Origin: Faecimorpha sp963627615
Lineage (GTDB): Bacteria > Bacillota > Clostridia > Lachnospirales > Bianqueaceae
DNA: 64,000 nucleotides
Reading direction: 5' to 3'
Assembly: GCA_963627615.1 (NCBI GenBank)
Contig: CAVGBV010000001.1
Coordinates: 1-64,000, forward strand
Part shown: in pieces, positions 1 to 8,881 of the stretch
Position numbering within the stretch: the stretch's first letter is position 1
Layout: each line of letters starts with the position of its first letter
Translations under genes and position numbers: made by a program
The notes under the pieces: generated by a model
What the model saw: the letters and a program-made list of their open reading frames with translations, nothing else
What the model was told of the DNA's origin: nothing
Databases searched by the model: none

Positions 1-15
1 ACACGAATCAGCGTA

Positions 16-810
16 TCAGTGCTCACTGTTTCTCAGCCTCCTCTCCAGCTTACCCATCAACCAGGTAAAGAACATGACCATGACCAGATAAATCGCGGCA
101 ACTCCCAACAGCGGCATAAAATCCACATAGGAAACTCCACGAATCATATTGCCGGCCCGCGTCAAATCCGTCAATCCCACATAGCCCGCGACTGCGGTTT
201 CCTTTAACAGTACAATAAACTCGTTGACCAACGTCGGAAGCACCGCCCGGAACGCCTGCGGCAGAATAATGTGCACCATGGTCGCTACATATCCGAATCC
301 CAGCGACCTTCCCGCCTCAAACTGCCCCTCATCCACGGACATAATGCCGCCTCGGACGATTTCCGCTACATAGGCTCCGGAGTTGATTCCAAAAGCCAGC
401 ACTCCGGCCAGAAGCTTATTGTTGGAGTTCGCCATAATGACAAAGAAGATGATCATGATCTGAATCACGACCGGCGTTCCTCGGATGACTGTCAGATATA
501 CCTTAGCCACCGTATTGGCAAGCCCCAGAAGTCCCTTACCGATACCACGAGGACGGAATTTTCCTTCTTTATCCCAGGATACGCGGATCAGCGCCACAAG
601 CACTCCCAGGACAAGTCCCACCATAAGGGCAAAAAAGGTCAGGGTCAACGTATTCTGCAGGCCTGTAACAAGGTTCAGATATCGATTGTCATAGATAAAG
701 GACTTAAAGAAATCATAGCATATATCGTATGCCCACTGCGGGAGGTTCAACATCCACTCCGGCGCACTGTCCAGCCATGCCTGCATTGTATCGCTTACCA
801 ACGGTAACAT
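16..810 (-). CDS. Amino-acid ABC transporter permease (HisM/GlnP type)
   Basis: Membrane permease subunit of a polar amino-acid importer. The 264-residue protein has several hydrophobic segments and the family EAA loop in its second half (EAGRSLGFGYVA followed by ILPQAFR), which docks the ATPase. The start is supported by AAAGGAG a few bases upstream. It follows the substrate-binding lipoprotein gene at 894-1769 on the same strand, so the two form an operon. The ATP-binding subunit is not in the window; by family convention it would lie past the left edge. Substrate specificity cannot be read from the sequence. Confidence 0.93.
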   Translation of the reverse strand: MLPLVSDTMQAWLDSAPEWMLNLPQWAYDICYDFFKSFIYDNRYLNLVTGLQNTLTLTFFALMVGLVLGVLVALIRVSWDKEGKFRPRGIGKGLLGLANTVAKVYLTVIRGTPVVIQIMIIFFVIMANSNNKLLAGVLAFGINSGAYVAEIVRGGIMSVDEGQFEAGRSLGFGYVATMVHIILPQAFRAVLPTLVNEFIVLLKETAVAGYVGLTDLTRAGNMIRGVSYVDFMPLLGVAAIYLVMVMFFTWLMGKLERRLRNSEH

Positions 811-893
811 CCGGTATACTCCTTTCGATACGACACAAGGGGCAGGAATCGCCCCACCCCTTTATCGTTCTTCTGTTTTTATTCTGTCCTGAC

Positions 894-1769
894 TTATTCA
901 GTGGTGATGTACTTATCCAGAATGGACTGTACGGTTCCGTCCGCGATCAGCTCTTCCAGAGCCTGATTGACTGCCTGCTGCAGCGCGTCATTATCCTTAG
1001 ACATCGCGATCGCGTAATCCTCAGTTACATACTCTGTATCCAGGATCTTCAGTCCCTCATTGGCCTCTACAAAAGCCTTTGCCGGCTCATTGTCGATAAC
1101 CACACAGTCTACCTGGCCATTCTTCAGTGCCATAACCGCGTCGGCACCCTTGTTATAACGGTCGATCGTTCCCAGTCCGGCCTTCTCAATATCATCGGTC
1201 GTATACAGGTCGCCGGTCGTCGCCAGCTGAACGCCGATGATGTGACTGGCGCCCTCGGCAAACAGATCGTCTACACTGGTAATATCGGAATCTTCACGAA
1301 CAATGATTACCTGAACGCCCGTCGCGTAGCTGGTGCTGAAGTTTACTTCTTCCAGACGCTCATCCGTTACCGTCATACCGGCCAGACCTACATCCGCCTT
1401 ACCGCCCTTGATCGAAGAGATGATGGAATCAAACTCCATATCCTCTATACGAAGCGTCAATCCAAGCTTCTCAGCGATTGCCTGCGCAATCTCGGCGTCA
1501 ATTCCTACGACCTGATCTCCCTCATGGTACTCATACGGCGGGAACTCCGCATTGGTCGCCATTACCAGAACACCCTCTTCTACTGTCGTAAAAGCCGCGG
1601 CCTCGGAAGACTCCGCCGTGGAAGCTTCCGCCTCTGCAGAACTCTCTGCGGCGGCAGAAGACTCTGCCTTGGAAGACTCATTCTTACTGGAATCACTGGA
1701 TGCCGGTGCACATGCAGCCGTTCCTACGATCAGCAGCGCCGCCATCAACAATGCAAAATACTTTTTCAT
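894..1769 (-). CDS. Amino-acid ABC transporter substrate-binding lipoprotein
   Basis: Extracellular solute-binding protein family 3, feeding the permease encoded next to it. I start it at MKKYFALL because GAGGAGAGAG precedes that ATG; an in-frame upstream ATG lacks a good site. It has a lipoprotein signal peptide (VGTAAC, Cys being the lipidated residue), then a Ser/Ala/Glu-rich low-complexity linker of about 40 residues typical of clostridial surface lipoproteins, then the bilobal domain (VGIDAEIAQAIAEKLG; GGKADVGLAGMTVTDER). A TTGACA-17-TATTAT promoter lies about 70 bases upstream. Likely binds a polar amino acid; the ligand is not determinable here. Confidence 0.93.
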   Translation of the reverse strand: MKKYFALLMAALLIVGTAACAPASSDSSKNESSKAESSAAAESSAEAEASTAESSEAAAFTTVEEGVLVMATNAEFPPYEYHEGDQVVGIDAEIAQAIAEKLGLTLRIEDMEFDSIISSIKGGKADVGLAGMTVTDERLEEVNFSTSYATGVQVIIVREDSDITSVDDLFAEGASHIIGVQLATTGDLYTTDDIEKAGLGTIDRYNKGADAVMALKNGQVDCVVIDNEPAKAFVEANEGLKILDTEYVTEDYAIAMSKDNDALQQAVNQALEELIADGTVQSILDKYITTE

Positions 1770-1840
1770 CTTGCTCTCTCCTCTGTTATGCAAAAATATT
1801 CATGAACTCTGTTACATTCTCTCTCCGAGTTCGTGTCCAT

Positions 1841-1869
1841 ATAATACCGCAACCTTTTGGAATTGTCAA
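1841..1869 (-). promoter_or_regulatory. Sigma-A type promoter of the amino-acid ABC operon
   Basis: On the minus strand, TTGACA (1864-1869) and TATTAT (1841-1846) are separated by exactly 17 bases, upstream of the lipoprotein gene start at 1769. Confidence 0.85.
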
Positions 1870-1931
1870 CGATTTCTTTTAAAAATACTGAATAAAAATA
1901 AAAAGTCGTCCTCAGGATAATATGCATTTTT

Positions 1932-1968
1932 ATACAAAAATGAGAACGAACCAACCGGTTCGTTCTCA
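1932..1968 (-). terminator. Intrinsic terminator of ftsH
   Basis: A perfect 12-bp inverted repeat (TGAGAACGAACC / GGTTCGTTCTCA, loop of 4) at 1941-1968 is followed on the minus strand by a T-rich run. It lies just after the ftsH stop codon and before the ABC operon promoter. Confidence 0.85.
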
Positions 1969-1982
1969 TTGAATTCTGTCTA

Positions 1983-3830
1983 TTATTCTTCCTTCAGCTT
2001 TCCGAGGATTCCCATGAATTCTTCCCCTGTGATCGTCTCATGATTATACAGATATTGTGCCAAAGAATTCAATTCCTGCATATGGCTCCGAAGCAGCTCC
2101 GTCGCTTTCTCATATTGCTTCTTGACTACAGCAACTACCTCACGATCAATCTCTGTCGAGGTATCCGGCGAACAGGCCAGCGACGAATCGCCGCCCAGAT
2201 ACTGATTGCTCACAGTCTCCAACGCAACCATTCCGAATTCCTCGCTCATGCCATATCGGGTGATCATGGCGCGCGCCAGCTTGGTTGCCTGCTCAATATC
2301 ATTGGAAGCTCCTGTCGTGATGGAGTAGAAGATCAGTTCCTCCGCTACCCGCCCGCCAGTCAGCGTCGCGATCTTATTCTCCAGTTCTTCTTTGCTCATC
2401 AGGTTATGATCATTCTGATCTACCTGCATGGTATAGCCCAGCGCTCCGGAAGTTCTGGGGATGATCGTGATCTTGGTTACCGGCGCGGAATGCGACTGCA
2501 GCGCCGCTACCAGGGCATGTCCGATCTCATGATAAGATACAATCATCTTTTCCTGATCCGAAAGGATCTTGTTCTTCTTCTGGTATCCGGCGATTACAAC
2601 CTCAACGCTCTCCTCCAGATCCGCCTGGGTTACAATGTTCCGTCCGCTGCGCACGGCACGCAGTGCCGCCTCATTGACCATATTGGCCAGCTCCGCGCCG
2701 GACGCGCCTGCCGCCATTCGAGCCACAACAGAGAAATCAACATCCGAAGACATCTTAACCTTGCGGGCATGAACCTTCAGGATCTCCTCTCTTCCCTTGA
2801 GATCCGGCAATTCTACCGGAATTCTCCGATCGAACCGACCCGGACGCAGCAGCGCCGGATCCAGGGAATCCGGACGGTTGGTTGCCGCCAGAATGATTAC
2901 GCCCTTCTTTGCATCAAATCCATCCATCTCCGTCAGAAGCTGATTCAGTGTCTGCTCACGCTCGTCGTTGCCGCTGATTGCTCCGGCGCCGTCTCTTTTC
3001 TTTCCGATGGTATCGATCTCATCGATAAAAACGATACAGGGCGCCTTTTCATTGGCCTGTTTGAACAGATCCCGCACCTTGGCCGCCCCCATACCTACGA
3101 ACATTTCTACAAATTCTGAACCGGCAATGGAGAAAAACGGTACATGGGCCTCGCCCGCGACCGCCTTAGCCAAAAGCGTTTTACCGGTTCCCGGAGGGCC
3201 GACCAGAAGCGCGCCCTTAGGGATTGCCGCGCCGATCTCCGCATACTTTCCTGGATTGTGCAGATAATCTACGATCTCCGTCAGGAGCTCCTTGGCCTCA
3301 TCCTCACCTGCCACGTCGGAGAAGCGGATTCCTTCCTCCGAAGGAACATATACCTTGGCATTGCTCTTGCCAAAGGACATGGCGCCGCCAATGCCGCTCC
3401 CCATATTTCCGCCCATCTTCTTCATGACATACCGCATCATCAGCTGCCCGACGACGACCATCACGACAATCGGCAGTACCCATGTCAAAAGGAAGCTCAG
3501 GATCGGAGATACCTGTTCTACGATCGGTGTACCAAAAGATACGATGCCCGCGTCCTTCAGACGGTCTACCAGGAAGACGTCCTCCATCTTTCCTGTCTTA
3601 TAATAGCCGGTAGGCGTCGCCTTATCCGCAAAGACAATCTCCGTATCAGTTACCTGTACTTTGGAAATATTCTGGTCCTCTGCCATCTTAAGGAATTCGC
3701 CGTAATCCACTTCCGTAACCTTGGATGTCAATACCCGCGGAAATACCAGCGCATTCAGAAGCATCAAAACCACCATTGCAATGACATAGTAGAATATCAG
3801 CGGTTTTCTTGTATTCTTAACCTCTTTCAT
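1983..3830 (-). CDS. ftsH: ATP-dependent zinc metalloprotease FtsH
   Basis: Membrane-anchored AAA+ protease that degrades misfolded membrane proteins and regulatory proteins. The 615-residue protein shows two N-terminal membrane segments flanking a short extracytoplasmic domain, Walker A GPPGTGKT near residue 208, Walker B IVFIDEID, the second region of homology (ATNRPDSLDPALLRPGRFD), and the zinc site HEIGH near residue 432. AAGGAGG precedes MKEVKN, so I prefer this ATG to one nine codons upstream. Length matches the family. It is monocistronic here, with its own promoter and terminator, and is divergent from the aldo/keto reductase gene. Confidence 0.97.
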   Translation of the reverse strand: MKEVKNTRKPLIFYYVIAMVVLMLLNALVFPRVLTSKVTEVDYGEFLKMAEDQNISKVQVTDTEIVFADKATPTGYYKTGKMEDVFLVDRLKDAGIVSFGTPIVEQVSPILSFLLTWVLPIVVMVVVGQLMMRYVMKKMGGNMGSGIGGAMSFGKSNAKVYVPSEEGIRFSDVAGEDEAKELLTEIVDYLHNPGKYAEIGAAIPKGALLVGPPGTGKTLLAKAVAGEAHVPFFSIAGSEFVEMFVGMGAAKVRDLFKQANEKAPCIVFIDEIDTIGKKRDGAGAISGNDEREQTLNQLLTEMDGFDAKKGVIILAATNRPDSLDPALLRPGRFDRRIPVELPDLKGREEILKVHARKVKMSSDVDFSVVARMAAGASGAELANMVNEAALRAVRSGRNIVTQADLEESVEVVIAGYQKKNKILSDQEKMIVSYHEIGHALVAALQSHSAPVTKITIIPRTSGALGYTMQVDQNDHNLMSKEELENKIATLTGGRVAEELIFYSITTGASNDIEQATKLARAMITRYGMSEEFGMVALETVSNQYLGGDSSLACSPDTSTEIDREVVAVVKKQYEKATELLRSHMQELNSLAQYLYNHETITGEEFMGILGKLKEE

Positions 3831-3875
3831 GTCCCCTTGCCTCCTTGATTCACCCAATAATCCATCTTCTTTTTT

Positions 3876-3904
3876 ATTCTACTAAATCTCCTTCCTTTTT
3901 GCAA
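3876..3904 (-). promoter_or_regulatory. Putative ftsH promoter
   Basis: Minus-strand TTGCAA (3899-3904) and TAGAAT (3876-3881) are 17 bases apart, about 50 bases upstream of the ftsH start. Confidence 0.6.
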
Positions 3905-3933
3905 TACTTCTTTTGTGAACTTTTTGAAAATAA

Positions 3934-3962
3934 TTGCATTTCCTGCCCATCTGTTATATAAT
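3934..3962 (+). promoter_or_regulatory. Putative promoter of the aldo/keto reductase gene
   Basis: TTGCAT (3934-3939) and a perfect TATAAT (3957-3962) are 17 bases apart, shortly upstream of the ribosome binding site AGGAGGG. Confidence 0.7.
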
Positions 3963-3989
3963 GGCAGAAAAACTACAGGAGGGATCTCT

Positions 3990-4838
3990 ATGAACTGTAT
4001 GCTTGCCGACCAGACCTCCGTCCCGGTTCTGGGTCAGGGCACCTGGTACCTGGGTGAAAATCCCGCTACCCGAAAAGCCGAACAGCAGGCCCTGTGTACG
4101 GGTATCGAGGCCGGTATGACACTGCTGGACACAGCGGAGATGTATGGAGACGGACAGGCCGAAAGTCTTCTGGGCGAAGTGCTGCCCCATTACACACGTT
4201 CGGATCTGTTTCTCGTATCCAAGGTCTATCCTCATAATGCCGGACGCAGGCACATCTTCACAAGCTGCGAAAATTCTCTGCGCCGGATGCATACGGATTA
4301 TCTGGACCTCTATCTGCTGCATTGGCGCGGCAGTATTCCGCTGGCAGAAACCGTGGAATGCATGGAGGAGCTCATCCGCCAGGGAAAGATCCGACGCTGG
4401 GGTGTCTCCAACTTTGATGTATACGATATGCAGGAACTGTGGTCCGTCCCCAACGGAACACATTGTATGGTCAATCAGGTGCTGTACCACATCGCCTCCC
4501 GCGGTATCGAATACGATCTGCTTCCATGGATGCGTTCCCATCAGGTTACACTGATGGCCTACTGTCCTCTGGCACAGGCAGGACGGCTGCAGCGTGGACT
4601 CTGGACCCATCCGCTGTTGACTGAGCTTGCCGAGAAACGCCATGTCACTGTCCCTCAGCTCCTTCTCGCGTGGGCTATTCGGGATGGTCACACCATCGCC
4701 ATTCCCCGGACAGGAAAGGCTCGGCATACATTGGAAAACAGTGCAGCTGCTTCCCTGCGGCTCTCTCCGGAAGAACTGGCCCGGATTGATCAGGCCTTTC
4801 CTGCTCCTAAGGCTCACGAACCTCTGGACATGCAGTAA
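3990..4838 (+). CDS. Aldo/keto reductase
   Basis: NADPH-dependent carbonyl reductase with a TIM-barrel fold. The start is MNCMLADQ, 6 to 8 bases after AGGAGGG; the open frame extends upstream but has no better site. The 282-residue protein carries the catalytic tetrad in family contexts: Asp and Tyr in LLDTAEMYGDGQAE, Lys in LVSKVYP, His in LYLLHWRGS. The end has the cofactor-binding pattern AIPRTGKARHTLENSAA. It stands alone between its own promoter and a bidirectional terminator. The physiological substrate is unknown. Confidence 0.92.
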   Translation: MNCMLADQTSVPVLGQGTWYLGENPATRKAEQQALCTGIEAGMTLLDTAEMYGDGQAESLLGEVLPHYTRSDLFLVSKVYPHNAGRRHIFTSCENSLRRMHTDYLDLYLLHWRGSIPLAETVECMEELIRQGKIRRWGVSNFDVYDMQELWSVPNGTHCMVNQVLYHIASRGIEYDLLPWMRSHQVTLMAYCPLAQAGRLQRGLWTHPLLTELAEKRHVTVPQLLLAWAIRDGHTIAIPRTGKARHTLENSAAASLRLSPEELARIDQAFPAPKAHEPLDMQ

Positions 4839-4845
4839 AACAGAA

Positions 4846-4885
4846 ACCGGCGAAACAGATTTCTCTGCCTCGCCGGTTCTTTTTA
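4846..4885. terminator. Bidirectional intrinsic terminator
   Basis: ACCGGCGA (4846-4853) pairs with TCGCCGGT (4870-4877). A T-run follows on the plus strand, and T-rich sequence also follows on the minus strand. It separates the convergent aldo/keto reductase and 67-residue protein genes. Confidence 0.8.
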
Positions 4886-5086
4886 TGGTTCAAAATGATA
4901 CATGTTCTTATAGTTCTCGACTTCCGCCTCACTCTCCGGTGATCTCGGAATCAGTCCTGTACAATCGGTTGCTGAACTGATCCCCATGTCCTCCAGAGAG
5001 GGATACGGCTGCTGCGGTTCATCCGATTCGATATGCTGCATTACCGGCACTTCCAAAAGCGGATTGCGCCTTTTCTTTTTTCCCAT
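4883..5086 (-). CDS. Small hypothetical protein, 67 residues
   Basis: Function not recognised. The gene is supported by AGGAGG 8 bases before its ATG, by position 57 bases after the metallophosphoesterase gene on the same strand, and by a terminator at its end. The protein starts with a basic MGKKKRR segment, is otherwise acidic and Pro/Ser-rich with no membrane segment, and contains SLEDMGISSATDCTGLIP, which reads like a conserved motif. It is probably a soluble, partly disordered cytoplasmic protein. Confidence 0.72.
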   Translation of the reverse strand: MGKKKRRNPLLEVPVMQHIESDEPQQPYPSLEDMGISSATDCTGLIPRSPESEAEVENYKNMYHFEP

Positions 5087-5142
5087 GGTCCATGCCTCCT
5101 AGATTGTGGATTCATAGACAGTATGGTCTGTCGGCGCCTGTT

Positions 5143-6339
5143 TTATTCAAATGTAATGTCGATGATACATACTTCACTGTTGGTGCCGACCCGGAGATTC
5201 GGTCCCCACAGGCCCACGCCGGATGTTACGATATTCTGCATGGATCCCTTTCTCAGGTATCCGCAGGAATTCTCCCAGAATATAGCCGTTGCAATGTTGC
5301 CCGGAAAGAGCTGTCCATCATGCGTATGCCCGCACAGATCCAGATCCGCNNNNNNNNNNACGTCGGCCAGCTCCTGCAGCTCCCGCGGCTGATGATCAAT
5401 CACGATAATCGGTTTGCTCTGATCCAGTCCTTCTATAAGCTCCTCCGGCGTCGCACGCACGATCCCCGCCTTTTTTTCCGTGCTGTAATCCTGTCGGCCA
5501 ACTACATAAAACGATTGATCAATCAGGACACTCTGATCCTTCAGCAGTACGATACCGGCGCTCCTTAAGAATTCATCCATCTGTTCGTCGCTGGTCTTCG
5601 GGATACTCGGATCCTCCAGGGTAAATCCGCCCAGCGTTGTTTCCGCCACATCGTGATTGCCGTAACAGGCATATACGCCGTATTTGCTCTGAATACTCTG
5701 AAACAGCGTACGGATTTCTTCCGGATGATCGATCGCGCCGTAATCATTGTCGTAGATATCTCCGGCCATAAGCACGATATCCACGTCCTCCCGATTGATG
5801 ATGTCTACCATCTTACGCATCTCATTGACACCAATATTGTACCCCAGGTGGAGATCCGCAACCAGAGCGACCCGCAGGCTCTTCAACTCCCCTGCCTCTT
5901 TGTCGATGGTAATCTGATACCGCTCCGTTTCCGTCTGACGCGCGTGGATCATTCCATACACATTGATCAACCCGGTAAGACATAGGAGAACGCACCCGAA
6001 GATTACACGATAGCGCCGCTCATAGGCCAGCGCCTTGGGAATCTTTTTTACTTTGAACCAGATCCACTGCACAACACGCATCAGAATCCATACCTGCACC
6101 ATATATGCGACAAATCCCAGCCAGCTGTTGCGCAGCACCATCCAGAACGCCTTCATTCCGCCATCCGGCGCGAAATAGGCCAAAATCATGGATATATCAA
6201 TAAACCAGAATACGACCAGATACAGAACACGTCCCCAGTGTGTCCTGAAAAAACTGAAGGCGCTGCTGATCCATCGGTAGCTGATGATAAACAGAACTAC
6301 GCCCATCATAATATAAACAAACGCATATAGCCAAAACAT
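5143..6339 (-). CDS. Membrane-anchored metallophosphoesterase
   Basis: Calcineurin-like phosphoesterase with four predicted N-terminal membrane segments (about residues 1-135) and a C-terminal catalytic domain facing outward or lining the membrane. Metal-binding motifs are in order: DLH near residue 160, GDIYDND, GNHD near 226, IDHQ and GHTHDGQ. GAGGGAGC precedes the ATG. A ten-N gap (5350-5359) falls between IDHQ and GHTH; the reading frame matches on both sides, so the gene is probably intact with the true missing length equal to 1 modulo 3. It belongs to the minus-strand operon that starts at 8736. Confidence 0.9.
   Translation of the reverse strand: MFWLYAFVYIMMGVVLFIISYRWISSAFSFFRTHWGRVLYLVVFWFIDISMILAYFAPDGGMKAFWMVLRNSWLGFVAYMVQVWILMRVVQWIWFKVKKIPKALAYERRYRVIFGCVLLCLTGLINVYGMIHARQTETERYQITIDKEAGELKSLRVALVADLHLGYNIGVNEMRKMVDIINREDVDIVLMAGDIYDNDYGAIDHPEEIRTLFQSIQSKYGVYACYGNHDVAETTLGGFTLEDPSIPKTSDEQMDEFLRSAGIVLLKDQSVLIDQSFYVVGRQDYSTEKKAGIVRATPEELIEGLDQSKPIIVIDHQPRELQELADXXXXADLDLCGHTHDGQLFPGNIATAIFWENSCGYLRKGSMQNIVTSGVGLWGPNLRVGTNSEVCIIDITFE
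5350..5359. other. Assembly gap (10 N) inside the metallophosphoesterase gene
   Basis: Scaffold join of unknown true length. The frame upstream and downstream is the same when ten bases are counted, so one, four or seven real bases would also keep it. The flanks show no duplicated end. Confidence 0.95.
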
Positions 6340-6367
6340 TGCTCCCTCGCCTTTACCTTTTCTTTAT

Positions 6368-7702
6368 TTATTCGGCTTCATAGATCCGTGCTTCGCCGAC
6401 CAACTCACAATCCTCCAGCTGTGTCAGCTCCGTCCACGCATCTTGCCTCGGCTCGCACCATTGAACCTGAACCTTATCCAGCTCCAACTTCCGCACATAT
6501 TTTGCGTACACTGCCGGAATCTCATGCGCGTAAACACCTCTGGCAGACGGCTGTTCATCAAAAAATCCGGTCTCCTGCGTCCCCTGCTTCTTCATTACCA
6601 TTTTGATATTCTGCAGCTGCACGTCCTCAATCACGCTATTTTCCTCTCCCCGCAGGAAAATGCCCGCTTCCGACGTGATCCGCAGATGATCGAAGCTGAC
6701 ACCGCGAATCTGACCGGCGCTTCCGGTCTGACCCTTACGGTTGGTCGCGGATAGAAACACCGGCTCACCCTTACCCCACCAGTCCGGCGCAAAGCTCCGT
6801 CCTCCGGAATTGGCATAACGCCGTACAGCTCCGGTGATATGATGTACCTGCACATTCTCTATTACAGCCCCGTCTCTCACCCAGATGCCGACACCGCGGG
6901 AACAATCCTGCACCACGCAGTCCGACATGATGATATTCCGAATATCTCCATGCGTCTCCGTCCCGATCTTCAGGGCAGAATCATGAGACGCCAGAACACA
7001 GCCCCGAATCAGGATATTCTCACAGGGTCCATACTTTTCCGTGACCGGCTTGGTTGTCTTGATCACGATGGCATCGTCTCCCGTCGCGATAAAACAGTCT
7101 GAGATCACTACATCCTGGCAGGAGTCCGGATCGATTCCGTCATTATTGGCGCCCCGTGTATTATTGAGGATTTTAATCCCCTGCACTCTTACCCGCCGGC
7201 AGCCTGCCATATGCAGCGTCCACAGCGCCGAATCCCGAAATGTCACATCCTGCACCGTCAGGTTCTCTACATCTTCAAAATACGTCAGTCTCGGACGAAA
7301 TCCCTCCGACATCAGAGGACATTCATGGTACTCTCCATCCGCGCCGTCATCATACATCACCTTACAGCCCTGTCCATAGATCTCCCCCAGTCCTGTAAGA
7401 GCCACATTCCTGGCATGAACCGCGCCTACAAAATAACCGGAATCCTCCACTCGGCCGTCCGGATGCGGCGTCAGATGAATATCTTCTTTGTTAAGGCTGG
7501 CAATCAGTGAGGCCCCCTGCTCCAGATGTAGCTCCACCCCATCCTTTAATTCTATCGTTCCGCACAGATATTTGCCTGCCGGCACCACAACCCGGCCGCC
7601 GCCTGCTGCGGAACATTCATCGACCGCTCTTTGCAGTGCCGGTCCGTCGTTATGAATCCCATCTGCCCACACAGAACCATCCGCGATATTCCACTCTTTC
7701 AT
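6368..7702 (-). CDS. Glycoside hydrolase family 28 (polygalacturonase-like)
   Basis: Right-handed beta-helix glycosidase expected to cleave galacturonan or a related pectic or rhamnosyl linkage. The 444 residues include the GH28 catalytic region: NNDGIDPDSCQDV, GDDAIVIKT and SHDSALKIGTE, followed by a repeated beta-helix pattern (IENVQVHHI, IEDVQLQNIKM). No signal peptide is seen, so it probably acts on imported oligosaccharides in the cytoplasm. It lies 9 bases downstream of a membrane-protein gene and 28 bases before the metallophosphoesterase start. The Shine-Dalgarno match (GAGGC) is modest. Confidence 0.88.
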   Translation of the reverse strand: MKEWNIADGSVWADGIHNDGPALQRAVDECSAAGGGRVVVPAGKYLCGTIELKDGVELHLEQGASLIASLNKEDIHLTPHPDGRVEDSGYFVGAVHARNVALTGLGEIYGQGCKVMYDDGADGEYHECPLMSEGFRPRLTYFEDVENLTVQDVTFRDSALWTLHMAGCRRVRVQGIKILNNTRGANNDGIDPDSCQDVVISDCFIATGDDAIVIKTTKPVTEKYGPCENILIRGCVLASHDSALKIGTETHGDIRNIIMSDCVVQDCSRGVGIWVRDGAVIENVQVHHITGAVRRYANSGGRSFAPDWWGKGEPVFLSATNRKGQTGSAGQIRGVSFDHLRITSEAGIFLRGEENSVIEDVQLQNIKMVMKKQGTQETGFFDEQPSARGVYAHEIPAVYAKYVRKLELDKVQVQWCEPRQDAWTELTQLEDCELVGEARIYEAE

Positions 7703-7711
7703 GCTGCTGCC

Positions 7712-8314
7712 TCAAAACCAGCGGCGCTTCTTCAGCTCCGTATTGTGCTCCTCCATGGTGCGCTTATAGATCTTCTTGCGGTCAAGCGCATGGATAAATT
7801 CCCGAATCAGATCGCTGATCTGCTTTGCTTCTTCCATGGACACCACACCCATCATCTGATACCGCTGCTTCAGGATCTCTCCCTGCTCTTTTTTGATCTG
7901 AATAATGAGTCTGGGACGCTTTTTATGCTCCTGTATTCCTGTCGTAATAACCTGGCCCCAGGGGATCAGTTCTCCCATATTGTAGATAAAGATTCCTTTT
8001 TCTGTGATCAGCCAATCCTGCATGTTGTAAGGTGTAACCGCAAAAAACAAAAATGCCAGGAACATACTCAGCCACCCAAACAGATTGGTCTCCATGAACT
8101 GTACCTGTCCCTGCGACAAGAACCAGAGGATGGTAACGGCCACCCCGGCCGCAAGCACACCGCAGAGAATCCGGCATACACGAATCCATCGGCGATGATC
8201 CTCATGCACCACCACCGCTTCCGCCTTCAGGCGATTGAACTCACTGCGCGCCGCGATATTTTTCATCATAAAAAACAAAATCGCCAAAAGCATTACGATC
8301 ATCAAAATTTCCAT
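7712..8314 (-). CDS. Membrane protein of unknown function
   Basis: The 200-residue protein has one N-terminal membrane helix and a pair around residues 48-95, then a soluble C-terminal domain (ITEKGIFIYNMGELIPWGQV onward). That tail resembles the DUF5673 type of membrane-anchored domain, but I cannot confirm it. GGGGAGGAA precedes the ATG. It starts 2 bases after the DivIVA-like gene ends and stops 9 bases before the GH28 gene, so it is translated as part of that operon. No catalytic residues are evident. Confidence 0.8.
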   Translation of the reverse strand: MEILMIVMLLAILFFMMKNIAARSEFNRLKAEAVVVHEDHRRWIRVCRILCGVLAAGVAVTILWFLSQGQVQFMETNLFGWLSMFLAFLFFAVTPYNMQDWLITEKGIFIYNMGELIPWGQVITTGIQEHKKRPRLIIQIKKEQGEILKQRYQMMGVVSMEEAKQISDLIREFIHALDRKKIYKRTMEEHNTELKKRRWF

Positions 8315-8316
8315 CT

Positions 8317-8736
8317 TTACAATTCCTCCCCTTGTCTTGTGTTTTCTCCGCCAGTCTGTTCAATAATAGCTCCCAGCTTATCCAAAAGCGCCGGAAACTC
8401 CTCTGTCCTTGTGCGTATTAAAAACTGCCGCAGCAGCTCATTATACTCTCTCTGAAATCCCTCGATCACGTCCCGCAGTTCCAATGCCTCAGCACGTACT
8501 TCCTGCAGTCTCACGAGCATCTCCTGCATCTTCTTTTCCGCGGCCTGATCGGCCTGCGCCAGGATCCTGTCCGCTCTCTGCCGCGCCGCTTCTTCCTGTT
8601 CTGTTATCTCCTGTTCTCTGCGGCGGTATGCCTCCAATGCTGTGGTCCGTTCCTCCAGCTGGTTCTGCAGATCCTCTATCGCCTGATCGACCTCTGCCGG
8701 ACTGTACCCCTTGCGCACCACTGAAAAACGCTGCAT
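8317..8736 (-). CDS. DivIVA-domain-like coiled-coil protein
   Basis: A 139-residue protein opening with FSVVRKGYSPAEVDQAI, which matches the start of DivIVA/GpsB proteins (F-x-x-x-x-GY-x-x-x-EVD). A long, highly charged coiled coil follows (about residues 20-105), with a short variable tail. Such proteins recognise curved membranes or scaffold cell-division and wall enzymes; the specific partner here is not known. AAGGAGGG precedes the ATG, and a promoter lies upstream. It is first in the operon with a membrane protein, GH28 enzyme, metallophosphoesterase and small protein. Confidence 0.82.
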   Translation of the reverse strand: MQRFSVVRKGYSPAEVDQAIEDLQNQLEERTTALEAYRRREQEITEQEEAARQRADRILAQADQAAEKKMQEMLVRLQEVRAEALELRDVIEGFQREYNELLRQFLIRTRTEEFPALLDKLGAIIEQTGGENTRQGEEL

Positions 8737-8768
8737 GCCAGCCCTCCTTCCGCCTGTCTGATTTTTTT

Positions 8769-8797
8769 ATTATAGCATACTCTCCCTGCCATTTCAA
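8769..8797 (-). promoter_or_regulatory. Promoter of the DivIVA-like/GH28 operon
   Basis: Minus-strand TTGAAA (8792-8797) and TATAAT (8769-8774) have a 17-base spacer, 33 bases upstream of the first gene. Confidence 0.75.
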
Positions 8798-8820
8798 CCC
8801 TGCCTTTTTCAATCCTCCCC

Positions 8821-8849
8821 TTGCATTCTTCCGCAAAAAAGGCTACAAT
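8821..8849 (+). promoter_or_regulatory. Promoter of the Ig-like protein gene
   Basis: TTGCAT (8821-8826) and TACAAT (8844-8849) have a 17-base spacer, 33 bases upstream of the GTG start at 8882. It is divergent from the promoter at 8769-8797. Confidence 0.7.
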
Positions 8850-8881
8850 ATTGTCATATCGTCGGCAAAGGAGGAGAAGAA

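Noticed and set aside
1766..1969. Short minus-strand frame overlapping the ABC promoter and ftsH terminator
   Set aside because: It spans regulatory elements, has no ribosome binding site and overlaps the lipoprotein start.
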